Part shown: positions 42,526-51,514 of the stretch, piece by piece
How the letters are laid out: each line of letters begins with the position of its first letter
Numbering within the stretch: position 1 is the stretch's first letter
NCBI GenBank assembly: GCA_035651955.1
Contig: DASRES010000042.1
Span: forward strand, 19,997 to 83,996
Origin: Acidimicrobiia bacterium
GTDB taxonomy: Bacteria > Actinomycetota > Acidimicrobiia > IMCC26256 > JAMXLJ01
DNA length: 64,000 bases
Reading direction: 5' to 3'
Notes under the pieces: generated by a model
The model's database searches: none
The model's input: only the letters and a program-made list of their open reading frames with translations
What the model was told of the DNA's origin: nothing
Translations under genes and position numbers: made by a program

Positions 42526-43716
42526 GTGACGGACCGGTCGACCGGCTCGGACGTCGCCAAGCTCGGGGACCTGGCGGCCGAGGCGGGCCTCCATCGCGTG
42601 GCCATCCTGGCGTGGCGCGACCTCGACGACCCCGAGGCGGGCGGGAGCGAGGTCCACGCGTCGACGATCGCGAAGCACTGGGCCGAGGCGGGCCTCGAGG
42701 TCACGATGCGGACGTCCTTCGCGCCGGGCCGGCCCCAGGTCAGCTGGCGTGACGGCTACCGCGTGATCCGCAAGGCGGGCCGCTACATGGTGTTCCCGCG
42801 CGCGGCGTTCAGCGAGATGATGGGCTGGCATGGCGGGCGTGACGGCCTCGTCGAGATCTGGAACGGGATGCCGTTCTTCTCGCCCGTGTGGGCGAGGACG
42901 CCGCACATCACGTGGCTGCACCACGTCCACGGCGTGATGTGGGACATGACGCTCCCGCCGCGCCTCGCACGCGCGGGCAAGACCATCGAGTCGCGGCTCG
43001 CGCCGCCGCTCTACCGGCGCACGCCGGTCGTGACGCTGTCGGAGTCGTCGAAGCACGAGCTCGTCGAGGACCTGCACTTCAAGCCGAGCCGCGTGACGGT
43101 CGTGCCGCCGGGGATCGACCCCCGCTTCACGCCGGGCGGCGAGAAGGCGCCCTACCCGCTCGTCGTCGCGGTCGGGCGCCTCGTCCCCGTGAAGCGCTTC
43201 GACGTGCTCGTCGCGTCGCTCGTGGAGCTGAAGCACCGCCATCCCGGCCTGCGCGCGGTGATCGTCGGCGAGGGCTACGAGCGCGAGCGGCTCGAGTCGC
43301 AGCTGCACGAGGCGATGGCCGAGGAGTGGATCTCGCTGCCCGGCCACGTCGAGGACGACGAGCTCGTCGACCTCTACCGGTCGGCATGGGTTCTGGCGAG
43401 CGCGTCGGCGCGCGAGGGCTGGGGGATGACCGTCACGGAGGCGGCCGCGTGCGGTACGCCGTCGGTCGCGACCCGCATCCCGGGCCACCTCGACTCCGTC
43501 GCCGACGGCCGCAGCGGGCTGCTCGTCGACGGGCCCGATCACCTCACCGCGTCGCTCGACCGCGTCCTCGGCGACGCCGACGAGCGTGCGCGCCTGTCGG
43601 CGGGCGCGCTCGAGCACGCGCAGCGCTACACGTGGTCCGCGACGGCACTCGGCACGTTGGAGGTGCTCGCGCGCGAAGCGATCCGCCTCCGCGGGCGTCG
43701 TCGCGTCAACACGTAG
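42526..43716 (+). CDS. GT4-family glycosyltransferase
   Basis: 396 residues, GT-B fold. RVAILAWRDLDDPEAGGSEV at the N-terminus (glycine loop), HHVHGVMWDMTLPPRLAR, LSESSKHELVEDL, VVPPGIDPRF, VAVGRLVPVKRFDVLVASLV and the C-terminal SAREGWGMTVTEAAACGTPS (E-x7-E motif of GT4). Retaining cytoplasmic enzyme that uses a nucleotide sugar. GTG start with GGGAGG 7 nt ahead. Probably adds a sugar to the lipid-linked glycan made by the surrounding genes. Confidence 0.9.
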   Translation: MTDRSTGSDVAKLGDLAAEAGLHRVAILAWRDLDDPEAGGSEVHASTIAKHWAEAGLEVTMRTSFAPGRPQVSWRDGYRVIRKAGRYMVFPRAAFSEMMGWHGGRDGLVEIWNGMPFFSPVWARTPHITWLHHVHGVMWDMTLPPRLARAGKTIESRLAPPLYRRTPVVTLSESSKHELVEDLHFKPSRVTVVPPGIDPRFTPGGEKAPYPLVVAVGRLVPVKRFDVLVASLVELKHRHPGLRAVIVGEGYERERLESQLHEAMAEEWISLPGHVEDDELVDLYRSAWVLASASAREGWGMTVTEAAACGTPSVATRIPGHLDSVADGRSGLLVDGPDHLTASLDRVLGDADERARLSAGALEHAQRYTWSATALGTLEVLAREAIRLRGRRRVNT

Positions 43717-43736
43717 CGACGGGCTCGCCCGCCCGG

Positions 43737-45251
43737 TCAGCGCGGGCTGCGACAGAGCAACAGCAGCGTGACGTCGTCGCGGAGGCGGCCCATCGCAGCC
43801 GTCTCGAGCTCCTCCATCAGGGTCTGCACGACGCCGTCCGCGTCGGCGCAGCCGCGTTCGCCGATCAGTGAGACGAGATGGTCGATGGGCGGCTGGTCGA
43901 GCGCGACGTTGCGCGGATCGGTCAGCCCGTCCGTGTAGATCGCCAGCGCGGCGCCGGGCGCGATCGTCGTCGTGTCGGTCGTCCACGAGCTCAGCAGCGG
44001 GCCGACGATGGGGCCGGTGCGATCGAGCTCGGTGATCGCGCCGTCGGCGGTGAGGATGGGCGACGGGTGCCCGGCGTTCGCGTACCGGCACTCACCGGTC
44101 GCGGTGTCGACGGTCGCGACGAACGCGCTGAAGAACAGCTCGCTGTCCGGCTCGCGGATCTGCTCGTGCAGCCACCCGAGCGCGTCGCCGGGCTCGCGGC
44201 CGTCGCCGAGCGCGATCCGCAGGAGCTCCTGGCAGCGCAAGGCGGCGACCGCCTGGACCGCTCCGTGGCCGGCGATGTCGATCATCACGATCGACAGGCG
44301 GCCGTCGTTGAGGCGCGCCACGTCGTACGAGTCGCCGGCGACGACGCCTTCCGCGGGGCGCAGTCCCGCGGCGATGTGCCACTCGGGCGGGAGCGCGATC
44401 GGCCCGGGCTCGAGCAGGCGGCGCAAGGTGAGCACGACCGCGGCGTTCTGCTCGATCGCCTCGCGCGCCCGCACCGTCTCGGACAGCTCCCGGATGATGC
44501 GCGCGCGCATCTCGTCGACGTCGCGGCCGAGCGCGGCGACCTCCGGTGGCCCGACCGACGGGACGACCGTGTCGAGCGCGCCCTGCTGGACCTTTCGCGC
44601 CGCGCCGGCGATGGCGTCGATCGGTCGCCTCGCCCAGCGGTCGACGAGCAACGCCGCGACGACCGCCATGATCGCGACGGCGACGAGCGTCGCGACGAGG
44701 GTCGCGTAGAACCACCGGTTCAGCGAGTCACGGTGATTCGTCCGTGACCGCGTTACCGCGGTGACGTCGATTGCCAGCGTGCGGAGCCCCGAACGCAGGC
44801 GGTTGTAGTGGTCGTCGACGTCCTTGCCGAGGATGACCCGCGTGGCGTCGGCCTGTCGGTTCGCTCCGACCAGCGCGATCGCACGGTCGGCGGCGTTCTC
44901 GCGCAGCCAGAGCGCGTCCGCTTCGATCGCCCCCACCTGGGCGCGCAGCCTCGGATAGGCCCGGAGGTTCGTCCGGAGGTCGCGCTCGAGCGCGGCGCTC
45001 GTGCCGGTGCCGGCGCGGTACTGGTCGAGGATGATCCGGTTGCTGCCGAGGAGGTACGAGACGACGGCGTTCTGCTGCTCGGTGAACGTCGTCGACAGCT
45101 CGTCGACACGTCGACTCGCAGCGGTGAGGTCCCGGAGGACCGTGTTGTCGTGGTCGCGCTGTGCCGCGAGCGTCGCACCGACCGCGCCGCCCGCCGCGAC
45201 GATCACGAGGATCGACGCGAACACGAGGAGCACGCGGCCGCGCAACGACAT
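43737..45251 (-). CDS. SpoIIE/RsbU-type PP2C phosphatase with sensor and HAMP
   Basis: 504 residues. Membrane helix at about 8-28, an extracytoplasmic helical region of about 150 residues (CHASE3-like), a second helix at about 178-200, a HAMP segment (DRWARRPIDAIAGAARKVQQ) and a C-terminal SpoIIE phosphatase. Metal-binding acids are in VVAGDSYDVARL, MIDIAGHGAVQAV, LAIYTDGLTDPRN and RDDVTLLLL. It should dephosphorylate a STAS-domain antagonist in response to an outside signal. The divergent gene 82 bp away is such a STAS protein, and an RsbW-like kinase follows, giving a full partner-switching module. Confidence 0.88.
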   Translation of the reverse strand: MSLRGRVLLVFASILVIVAAGGAVGATLAAQRDHDNTVLRDLTAASRRVDELSTTFTEQQNAVVSYLLGSNRIILDQYRAGTGTSAALERDLRTNLRAYPRLRAQVGAIEADALWLRENAADRAIALVGANRQADATRVILGKDVDDHYNRLRSGLRTLAIDVTAVTRSRTNHRDSLNRWFYATLVATLVAVAIMAVVAALLVDRWARRPIDAIAGAARKVQQGALDTVVPSVGPPEVAALGRDVDEMRARIIRELSETVRAREAIEQNAAVVLTLRRLLEPGPIALPPEWHIAAGLRPAEGVVAGDSYDVARLNDGRLSIVMIDIAGHGAVQAVAALRCQELLRIALGDGREPGDALGWLHEQIREPDSELFFSAFVATVDTATGECRYANAGHPSPILTADGAITELDRTGPIVGPLLSSWTTDTTTIAPGAALAIYTDGLTDPRNVALDQPPIDHLVSLIGERGCADADGVVQTLMEELETAAMGRLRDDVTLLLLCRSPR

Positions 45252-45333
45252 GGGCAGGGGAGCCTAGAGCGGGTCCGCGCGGTCGACGGTTCCGCCGTCG
45301 ATGCGCCTCGCGGACTGGGTAAGGTGATCGTCC

Positions 45334-45660
45334 GTGACCGAACCGCCGTTCTCCGTGGACGTCGACGTCCCCGCCGACGCGGCGTCTAGGACGGTGCCCG
45401 TCGTCCGGGTCTGCGGCGAGCTCGACTTCCTCACGGCGCCGCGGTTGCGCTCCGCACTGCTCGAGGTTCTCGGTGGGCACCCGGGTGATGTCGTCGTCGA
45501 CCTCGAGGCGACGACGTTCATGGACTCGATCGGCATGAGTGTCCTCATCCAGGCCGCGCAGCGCCTCCGGGCCGAGGGCGGCGCGCTCGAGCTCCGCCCG
45601 AGCCGGGAGGTTCGCAAGGTGCTCGACGTCGCGGGCGTCGCGCCCCTGTTCCGGTACTGA
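45334..45660 (+). CDS. STAS-domain anti-sigma factor antagonist
   Basis: 108 residues. PVVRVCGELDFLTAPRLRSA and VVVDLEATTFMDSIGMSVLI contain the STAS core; the Ser of FMDSIG is the usual phosphorylation site. In the unphosphorylated form such proteins bind the RsbW-type kinase and free its target. GTG start without an obvious ribosome-binding site. It belongs with the SpoIIE phosphatase upstream and the ATPase downstream, although they are on the opposite strand. Confidence 0.9.
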   Translation: MTEPPFSVDVDVPADAASRTVPVVRVCGELDFLTAPRLRSALLEVLGGHPGDVVVDLEATTFMDSIGMSVLIQAAQRLRAEGGALELRPSREVRKVLDVAGVAPLFRY

Positions 45661-45688
45661 CGCACCGCGCTCCCCTCGTGCGTGCGTC

Positions 45689-46189
45689 TCACCGACCGAA
45701 CGGCCGGGGCGCGCCACCGTCGATCTGGCGGACGAACTCGTCCAGGTAGCGGTTCCGGAACTCGACGACGTCGCTCGGTGTCGCGAGCGTCATGAGCTCA
45801 CCGCGCCGGCACCACTCGTCGGCCTCGTCGAGGAGCGCGCGCAGCTGCAGCGACGCGTCCCTCGCTGATGCCGGGACGCGGAACGTCAGGTCGATCCGTT
45901 CGACGCCGTCGGCGACCGCGCGACGCAATCGCTCCTCGGGGCCGACGGAGAAGCGACCGTACCGGGTCCCGAGCTCGTGCACGAGCGCGGTGACGCGTGC
46001 GGGCACTTGGTCGGGTGTGGACTCGTCAGGCTCGTCCGCGGCGGCCTGGATGAGCGCGAACTCGCGCAGGAGCGCGTCGTGATGCTGCTGCGAACGGCGC
46101 CACTCCTCCACGGGGAGATCGAGCATGACGACGTCGACGAGCGCGGCCTCGTGCGACGTGTCACCGTCTGTAGCTTCGGCGTCCGGCAT
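45689..46189 (-). CDS. Hypothetical protein paired with RsbW-like ATPase
   Basis: 166 residues, soluble, no motif recognised. The N-terminal part is helical (VEEWRRSQQHHDALLREFAL) and has VMLDLPVEEW; the middle has RVTALVHELGTRYGRF; the C-terminal part has LQLRALLDEADEWCRRGELM and RNRYLDEFVRQI. Its ATG overlaps the stop of the RsbW-like gene (TGATG), so the two proteins are made together and may interact. Similar helical companions sit next to anti-sigma ATPases in other actinobacteria (from general knowledge). Function not known. Confidence 0.7.
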   Translation of the reverse strand: MPDAEATDGDTSHEAALVDVVMLDLPVEEWRRSQQHHDALLREFALIQAAADEPDESTPDQVPARVTALVHELGTRYGRFSVGPEERLRRAVADGVERIDLTFRVPASARDASLQLRALLDEADEWCRRGELMTLATPSDVVEFRNRYLDEFVRQIDGGAPRPFGR

Positions 46190-46608
46190 CAGCGGACCAG
46201 CGTGTCCGACGCAACCCGGGTGCTCGACGCGCCCGCACCGGGGGAGCGCCGGACCTCGAACCAGACGCTCTTCCCGCCCGCGCGCGCGTCGACGCCCCAG
46301 CGCGCCGCCAGCCGCTCCATCAGCAGGAGCCCGTGACCGGTCGGTGCGGCGGGGTCGAACGGGCGCGTGACCGGTGGAGCCGGGTTGGTGTCGGCGACCT
46401 CGACGCGGATCGTCGACCCGTTCCGGGTCACGTCGACGTGGATCGGCGGCGTGCCGTGCAGCATCGCGTTCGTCACGAGCTCGGTCGTCAGGAGGCGGAT
46501 GACGTCGCGCGCGTCGCCGGCGACGTCCCACGCGTCGATCGCGTCGTTGATGAAACGGCGCGCGTCCCGCGGGCTGCGCGGGCTCGCGCCGAGCTCCAGC
46601 GAGGGCAC
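46189..46608 (-). CDS. RsbW-like ATP-binding anti-sigma/regulatory kinase
   Basis: 139 residues, GHKL ATPase fold. TTELVTNAMLHGTPPIHVDV contains the N box (E-x-x-x-N), VEVADTNPAPP the G1 box, and PTGHGLLLMERLAARWGVD the G2 box. GTG start. As a small serine-kinase-type ATPase it would phosphorylate a STAS antagonist and bind a sigma factor or other target. No sigma factor gene is present in the window, so the final output is unknown. Confidence 0.88.
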   Translation of the reverse strand: MPSLELGASPRSPRDARRFINDAIDAWDVAGDARDVIRLLTTELVTNAMLHGTPPIHVDVTRNGSTIRVEVADTNPAPPVTRPFDPAAPTGHGLLLMERLAARWGVDARAGGKSVWFEVRRSPGAGASSTRVASDTLVR

Positions 46609-46684
46609 GTCGGCGAAATCTAGTCAACGGGACGCACGCGACGCACCGATGCAACCGCGCTTCGTCACATCGCCGGGATGGCCG

Positions 46685-47497
46685 TCACGCAGAGCGCGCA
46701 GGACCCGCGGAGCGCCGGAGGAGCTCCTCGACCCGTTCGAGGACGCCGTCGACGCCCGCGCCGTGCAACGTCATCCCGCCGTCGACGACCACGTTCTGTC
46801 CCGTGACGAAGCGCGCCAGGTCCGAGCACAGGAAGACCACGACGTCGGCGACGTCCTCGGGTGTCCCGATGCGCGCGAGCGGGGTCTTTTCGACCATCAC
46901 GTCGGTGAGACCGGGGAACCCGTCGAGCATCGGGGCCGTGAGCGCGGTCGCGATCATCCCCGGCGAGACCGCGTTCACGCGGATGGTCGGCCCGTACTCG
47001 AGCGCCGCGCTCGCCGTCATCGCGCCCACGCCCGCCTTCGCCGCTGCGTAGGGCGCCTCGCCGCCGGAGGGCCGTGTGCCGCTGATCGAGGCCGTGCTCA
47101 CGATCCGTCCGTCGCCGCCCTCGAGCATGAAGGGAACGACGGCGCGGAAGCCGTGGAAGACACCGGTCAGGTTGACGCCGACGATTCGCTGCCACTCGTC
47201 GAGTGGGAACTCGTGGACCCGCGCGATGTTGCCGATGCCCGCGTTGTTGAACAACACGGAGATGCCGCCCAGCCGTCCGGCGGCGTCGCTGACCGCGCGT
47301 TCGAGCGTCTCGTAGTCGGTGACGTCGACGGTGTACGCGAGCCCGTCGACCTCGGCCGCGACGCGTCGGGCGCCCTCGCTGTCGCGGTCGAGCACCACGA
47401 CGCGCGCACCCTCCTCGGCCATTCGGCGGCAGGTGGCCCGGCCGATCCCTGATGCGCCACCGGTCACGACGGCGCGGTGGCCGGTCAAGAGTCCCAT
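46685..47497 (-). CDS. SDR-family NAD(P)-dependent oxidoreductase
   Basis: 270 residues, classical short-chain dehydrogenase: VTGGASGIGRATCRRMAEEG (cofactor loop), VLDRDSEGARRVA (acidic residue after strand 2 favours NAD), LFNNAGIGN, STASISGTRPSGG, PYAAAKAGVGAM (catalytic Ser, Tyr, Lys), VNAVSPGMIAT. The substrate cannot be read from the sequence. A C-terminal tail of about 25 residues (LERVEELLRRSAGPARSA) exceeds the usual end. It is divergent from the permease gene, 100 bp between starts. Confidence 0.9.
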   Translation of the reverse strand: MGLLTGHRAVVTGGASGIGRATCRRMAEEGARVVVLDRDSEGARRVAAEVDGLAYTVDVTDYETLERAVSDAAGRLGGISVLFNNAGIGNIARVHEFPLDEWQRIVGVNLTGVFHGFRAVVPFMLEGGDGRIVSTASISGTRPSGGEAPYAAAKAGVGAMTASAALEYGPTIRVNAVSPGMIATALTAPMLDGFPGLTDVMVEKTPLARIGTPEDVADVVVFLCSDLARFVTGQNVVVDGGMTLHGAGVDGVLERVEELLRRSAGPARSA

Positions 47498-47597
47498 ACG
47501 GAGCGCCGAGCCTAACCAGGGATCCCGACGCGTCGGCGGTGGCGCACCGGAGCGACCATCATGGTGCGGGCGCACCGGAAGGGAGCAGCGCGTCTCG

Positions 47598-50492
47598 ATG
47601 CCGAACGATCCCGGTCGCGCCGGGAACCCGCGCCACGGCGACGACGCCGTCACGCCGATCGACGCGGCGCGCCACGGCGGGGGCGCACCGGCGGACCGGC
47701 CCGAGCGCGACGCGGGCGGGGTCGTGGGCGGCGTCGTCGTCCCGATCACGGCGGCTGGGAGCGCCCGCCGTCCGGGCACCACCTACGTGCTGCGCGGCGA
47801 CGACCTTCTCCCGCAGCGGAGGGCGCAACCGCCCGAGCCCACGCGTGAGCAGCCGCCGGTTCTGGCTCCGGAGCGTGTGTCGGCGCGGCCGGTCCCGGCG
47901 TGGAAGGAACGGCTCGCCGAGTCGCGTCGCTCCGCGGCCGTGCTGCGCCGCTACAGCCTGCGCGGGGTCATGGCGCGCAAGGTCCGGCTCGCGCTGACCG
48001 CGCTCGCGGTCGTCCTCGGTGTGTGCTTCGTGAGCGGTACGTACGTGCTGACCGACACGCTGCAGCGATCGTTCGACCGCGTCTTCGCGCAGACGGCCGT
48101 GGGTGTCGACGTCGTGGTCCGCACGCAGGCGCCGTTCGGCGCGGACGCGACGACGACGCGCGTGCGGCTCCCCGCGGGGGTGTTGACCGCGGTCCGTCAA
48201 TCGGCCGGTGTCGCGCGGGCGGAGGGCATCGTCGAGGGGTACGCGCAATTCGTCGAGCGGGACGGGCGCACGGCGATCAGCAACGCGGGTGCACCGACGA
48301 TCGGCATCTCGTGGGACTCGCGCGATCACGTGAGCCCGCTGCGAGTCGACGCCGGTCGGCCGCCGGTGCGCGACGGCGAGGTCGCCATGGACTCGGCGAC
48401 CGCGCACCGCTACGGCTTCCACGTGGGCGACGACGTGCGTGTGCTGCTCACCGGTCCGGCGCGGACGTTCCGGCTCGTCGGGACGATGTGCTTCGCGTCG
48501 CAGTGCGACCTGGGCGGCGCCACGTTCGCCGCGTTCGACACGACGACCGCCCTGCGCGTGTTCGACGCTCCGGGCGCGTTCGACATGATCGACGTCAAGG
48601 CCGCGCCCGGGACGAGCCGCGCGTCGCTCGAACGCTCCTTGCGCCAGGCGCTTCCGGGCTACGACGTGACGTCCGCCGACGTCGTCGCGAAGCAGACCGG
48701 CCAACAGGTCCACGACGCGTTCGGGTTCCTCAACGACGCGTTGCTCGGGTTCGCGTCGCTCGGCGTGTTCGTCGGCGCGTTCATCATCTTCAACACGTTC
48801 ACGATCCTGGTCTCGCAGCGGACGCGCGAGCTCGGGCTCCTGCGCGCGCTCGGCGCCCGCAGCGGGCAGGTGATGCGATCCGTCGTCGCCGAGGCGGCCG
48901 CGGTCGGCGCGTTCGCGTCCGCGGTGGGCCTGGTGCTCGGCGTCGCGCTCGCTGTCGTGCTGTTGCGGTTGCTCGACGACGTCGGGCTGCACGTTCCCGG
49001 CGGGCAGACCGTCGTGCTCGGCCGCACGGTCGTCGCGGCAGTGGTGGTCGGGATGGTCGTGACGGTCGGGTCCGCGATCCACCCGGCCCTGCGTGCGTCG
49101 CGGATCTCGCCCGTCTCGGCGATCAACGACCTCGGCCCCCAGCGGAGCGCACCGCTGCGCCGGCGCGCGCTCGCGGGGACGGTCGTCGTGCTCGCCGGGC
49201 TCGCCGTGCTCGTGTACGGCCTCGTGCGGTCGAGCTCGCAGCTCGTGAGCCGGATGGAGGTCGTCGGCATCGGCGCGCTCGGGACGTTCGTCGGCATCGC
49301 GCTCCTCAGCCCCGTGCTCGCGCGCCCCCTCTCACGGATGCTGGGCTGGCCGCTCCTGCGGACGCACGGCGTCACCGGTGCGCTCGCGCGCGGGAACGCG
49401 ATGCGCAACCCGCGCCGCACCGCCGCGACCGCATCGGCCCTGACGATCGGTCTCGCGCTCGTGTGCCTCGTTGCGATCTTCGCCGCGTCCGCGAAGACGT
49501 CCCTGCACGATGCGCTCGACACCGGTGTGCGAGCCGACTACATCCTGTCCGCGCAGCAGTTCGCAGGGTTCTCGCCGATCGCGGCCGACCGTGTCGCCGG
49601 GCTTCCCGCGGTGCGCGACGCGGTGTCGTTGCGGTTCAACGACGCGCAGGTGGGCAACAACGGCGAGACCGTGACGGGCATCGACCCCGTCGACCTCGAC
49701 CTGGTCGTGAACCTCGGAATGAAGGCGGGGCAGCTGCGCCTCGGACCCGGTGACGTCCTGCTGCACGAGACCGAGGCGTCCGGCTACCACGTGCCGGTCG
49801 GCGGGATGCTGACGATCAGCTTCCCGCGGACCGGGCCGATCCCGCTCCGTGTCGCGGGGATCTTCACGAACGACCACTTCACCGGCGGCGTACCGGTCAA
49901 GTTCCTCGTCTCGCAGGCGACGTTCGAGTCGGGCTTCGGCGGCAGCCAGCAGAACACGCTCACGTACGTGAAGGCGAAGCCCGGTCGCGTCGTCGAGGCG
50001 AAGCACCAGATCGAGCGCGTGCTGCGCGACTTCCCGAACGTCTCGGTGCAGACGCCCGCCGGGTTCCAGCGCCAGCAGGAGCAGACGATCGACATGTTCC
50101 TGTCGGTGCTCGTCGCACTGCTGTTGCTGTCCGAGGTGATCGCGATCCTGGGGATCGTCAACACGCTCGCGCTGTCGGTCTTCGAGCGGACACGCGAGCT
50201 GGGGCTGCTGCGCGCGGTCGGGATGTCACGCCGTCAGGTCCGGCGGATGGTGCGCGGGGAGTCGGTGATCATCGCGGTGATGGGCGGCCTGCTCGGGATC
50301 GGGGTGGGCGTGTTCTGGGGTTGGGCGATGACGCACTCGCTGCGCGACCAGGGCGTGACCCACTTCAGCGTCCCTCCGGTCGAGCTCGTCGTGTTCCTCG
50401 TCGCGTCGGCGATCGCAGGGATCGTCGCGGCGGTCGTGCCCGCGTGGCGGGCCGGGCACCTCGACGTGCTCGAGGCGGTCGCCACGGAGTGA
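47598..50492 (+). CDS. FtsX-like ABC transporter permease with long N-terminal extension
   Basis: 964 residues. The first 120 or so are Pro/Arg/Gly-rich and probably disordered in the cytoplasm. Then comes membrane helix 1 (VRLALTALAVVLGVCFVSG), an outer MacB-type domain, three helices (FGFLNDALLGFASLGVFVGA onward with QRTRELGLLRALGARSGQVM), a second outer domain, and three more helices with FERTRELGLLRAVGMSRRQV. The double ELGLLRAxG coupling motif is typical of large FtsX/MacB-type permeases of lipoprotein or lipid transport systems. No ATPase gene lies next to it, so the partner is elsewhere. GGGAGCAG precedes the ATG. Confidence 0.88.
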   Translation: MPNDPGRAGNPRHGDDAVTPIDAARHGGGAPADRPERDAGGVVGGVVVPITAAGSARRPGTTYVLRGDDLLPQRRAQPPEPTREQPPVLAPERVSARPVPAWKERLAESRRSAAVLRRYSLRGVMARKVRLALTALAVVLGVCFVSGTYVLTDTLQRSFDRVFAQTAVGVDVVVRTQAPFGADATTTRVRLPAGVLTAVRQSAGVARAEGIVEGYAQFVERDGRTAISNAGAPTIGISWDSRDHVSPLRVDAGRPPVRDGEVAMDSATAHRYGFHVGDDVRVLLTGPARTFRLVGTMCFASQCDLGGATFAAFDTTTALRVFDAPGAFDMIDVKAAPGTSRASLERSLRQALPGYDVTSADVVAKQTGQQVHDAFGFLNDALLGFASLGVFVGAFIIFNTFTILVSQRTRELGLLRALGARSGQVMRSVVAEAAAVGAFASAVGLVLGVALAVVLLRLLDDVGLHVPGGQTVVLGRTVVAAVVVGMVVTVGSAIHPALRASRISPVSAINDLGPQRSAPLRRRALAGTVVVLAGLAVLVYGLVRSSSQLVSRMEVVGIGALGTFVGIALLSPVLARPLSRMLGWPLLRTHGVTGALARGNAMRNPRRTAATASALTIGLALVCLVAIFAASAKTSLHDALDTGVRADYILSAQQFAGFSPIAADRVAGLPAVRDAVSLRFNDAQVGNNGETVTGIDPVDLDLVVNLGMKAGQLRLGPGDVLLHETEASGYHVPVGGMLTISFPRTGPIPLRVAGIFTNDHFTGGVPVKFLVSQATFESGFGGSQQNTLTYVKAKPGRVVEAKHQIERVLRDFPNVSVQTPAGFQRQQEQTIDMFLSVLVALLLLSEVIAILGIVNTLALSVFERTRELGLLRAVGMSRRQVRRMVRGESVIIAVMGGLLGIGVGVFWGWAMTHSLRDQGVTHFSVPPVELVVFLVASAIAGIVAAVVPAWRAGHLDVLEAVATE

Positions 50493-50558
50493 CAACACTG
50501 CGGGCGGGGCTCCGGAGTGCGCCGACTACGATGACGCCTGCGCCGTGACGGCGCACCC

Positions 50559-50633
50559 GGGCGGTTAGCTCAGGGGGAGAGCACTTCCTTGACGCGGAAG
50601 GGGTCAGAGGTTCAAATCCTCTACCGCCCACCA
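50559..50633 (+). tRNA. tRNA-Val (GAC anticodon)
   Basis: Acceptor stem GGGCGGT/ACCGCCC, anticodon stem CTTCC/GGAAG with loop TTGACGC (GAC), T-arm AGAGG-TTCAAAT-CCTCT. CCA is encoded. It lies 66 nt after the permease gene; a frameshifted gene follows. Confidence 0.95.
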
Positions 50634-50768
50634 CAAATGCGCGGGTCAGACGGCTGATCGCCACGGCCCGTCGCAGCGAGCGGGCGCCGAACGCCTTGCT
50701 CCCCGGCGCCGCGACCCGTTCGCGTCCTCGAGCGATGAGTGGGACGCGCCGGCGGGGGTCGTACCGGC

Positions 50769-51353
50769 ATGGCAAGGGTCCTCACCCACATGTGCATGTG
50801 GACGGTTCGTCGCCCAGCCGGACGACAACCCGGCGGAGCTGTTCGACTGGTACTGGGGCGGCGACGTCGTGGTGCCGAGCGCGCAGGAGGCAATGACGTT
50901 CACGGCGCATGCCGCGAGCGCGTCGATGTCGCGCGAGCTCGTGTCGGGATGCGGCGCGGTGATCGCCGGCCGTCGGCTGTTCGATCAGACCGACGGATGG
51001 GGCGACTACCACCCCGTCGGCGCCCGGTGGTCGTCGTGACGCACCGCCCGCCGCCTGAGGACTCGGCGACACGGTTCCCGCGAACGACGCTCACGGGCAG
51101 CGTCGAGGAGGCCGTCTCGACCGCCAAGGACACCGCCGGCGACAGGTTCGTGACGATCGCCAGCGCCGACATCATCCAGCAGGCGCTCACCCTCGGCCTC
51201 GTCGAGGAGATCTGCATCAGCGGGGTGCCCGTGCTGCTCGGTACCGCGGTTCGCTACTTCGGCGAGCTTGTCGGCGGCCACGTCATGCTCGAGGATCCCG
51301 AGGTCGTCCAAGGCACCCGGGCACTCCACCTCCGGTACCCGGTACGCCGCTGA
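50769..51353 (+). pseudogene. Frameshifted dihydrofolate reductase/RibD-like gene
   Basis: The family sequence can be followed through three segments. MARVLTHMCM in the first frame; after about 50800 the frame changes to FVAQPDDNPAELFDWYWGGD, FTAHAASASMSRELVSGCGA, VIAGRRLFDQTDGWGDYHPV; near 51025 it returns to PVVVVTHRPPPEDSATRFPR, GDRFVTIASADIIQQALTLG and VEEICISGVPVLLGTAVRYF. The order is that of the RibD C-terminal/DHFR-like reductases common in actinobacteria. Two compensating shifts mean no single frame gives the full protein, and the first part of the second frame ends in a TGA. It stands 136 nt after tRNA-Val. Gene loss or two read errors would explain it; loss is favoured. Confidence 0.75.
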
Positions 51354-51379
51354 CCGGCGCCGAACGACGGCGTGCTCAT

Positions 51380-51396
51380 CCCGGGACGATCCCGGG
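51380..51396. terminator. Small hairpin after the RibD-like remnant
   Basis: CCCGGGA-CGA-TCCCGGG, a 7-bp stem with a 3-nt loop, upstream of the hsp20 promoter. Possibly a terminator that isolates the stress genes. Confidence 0.4.
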
Positions 51397-51443
51397 TCCC
51401 CGGCGCGGTTGCCACTTCCGCCAGGAACAAAGCTAAAACGGGC

Positions 51444-51472
51444 TTGTCAAGATACATGCGCGTCCTTACATT
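51444..51472 (+). promoter_or_regulatory. Sigma-70-type promoter of first hsp20
   Basis: TTGTCA and TACATT separated by exactly 17 nt in an AT-rich stretch, ahead of a leader of about 35 nt with AGGAGGTGG. The best core promoter in the window by eye. No HAIR or CIRCE repeat was found beside it. Confidence 0.6.
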
Positions 51473-51514
51473 GCACGTATCCGCGACTTGCCGGATGCAG
51501 AGGAGGTGGTACTC

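Noticed and set aside
41617..44091. Upstream extension of the MBL hydrolase frame
   Set aside because: It covers the methyltransferase and GT4 genes in the wrong frame; no conserved sequence.
47538..47580. GGCGCACCGGA repeated twice before the permease gene
   Set aside because: Eleven bases in very GC-rich DNA and no symmetry; probably chance.
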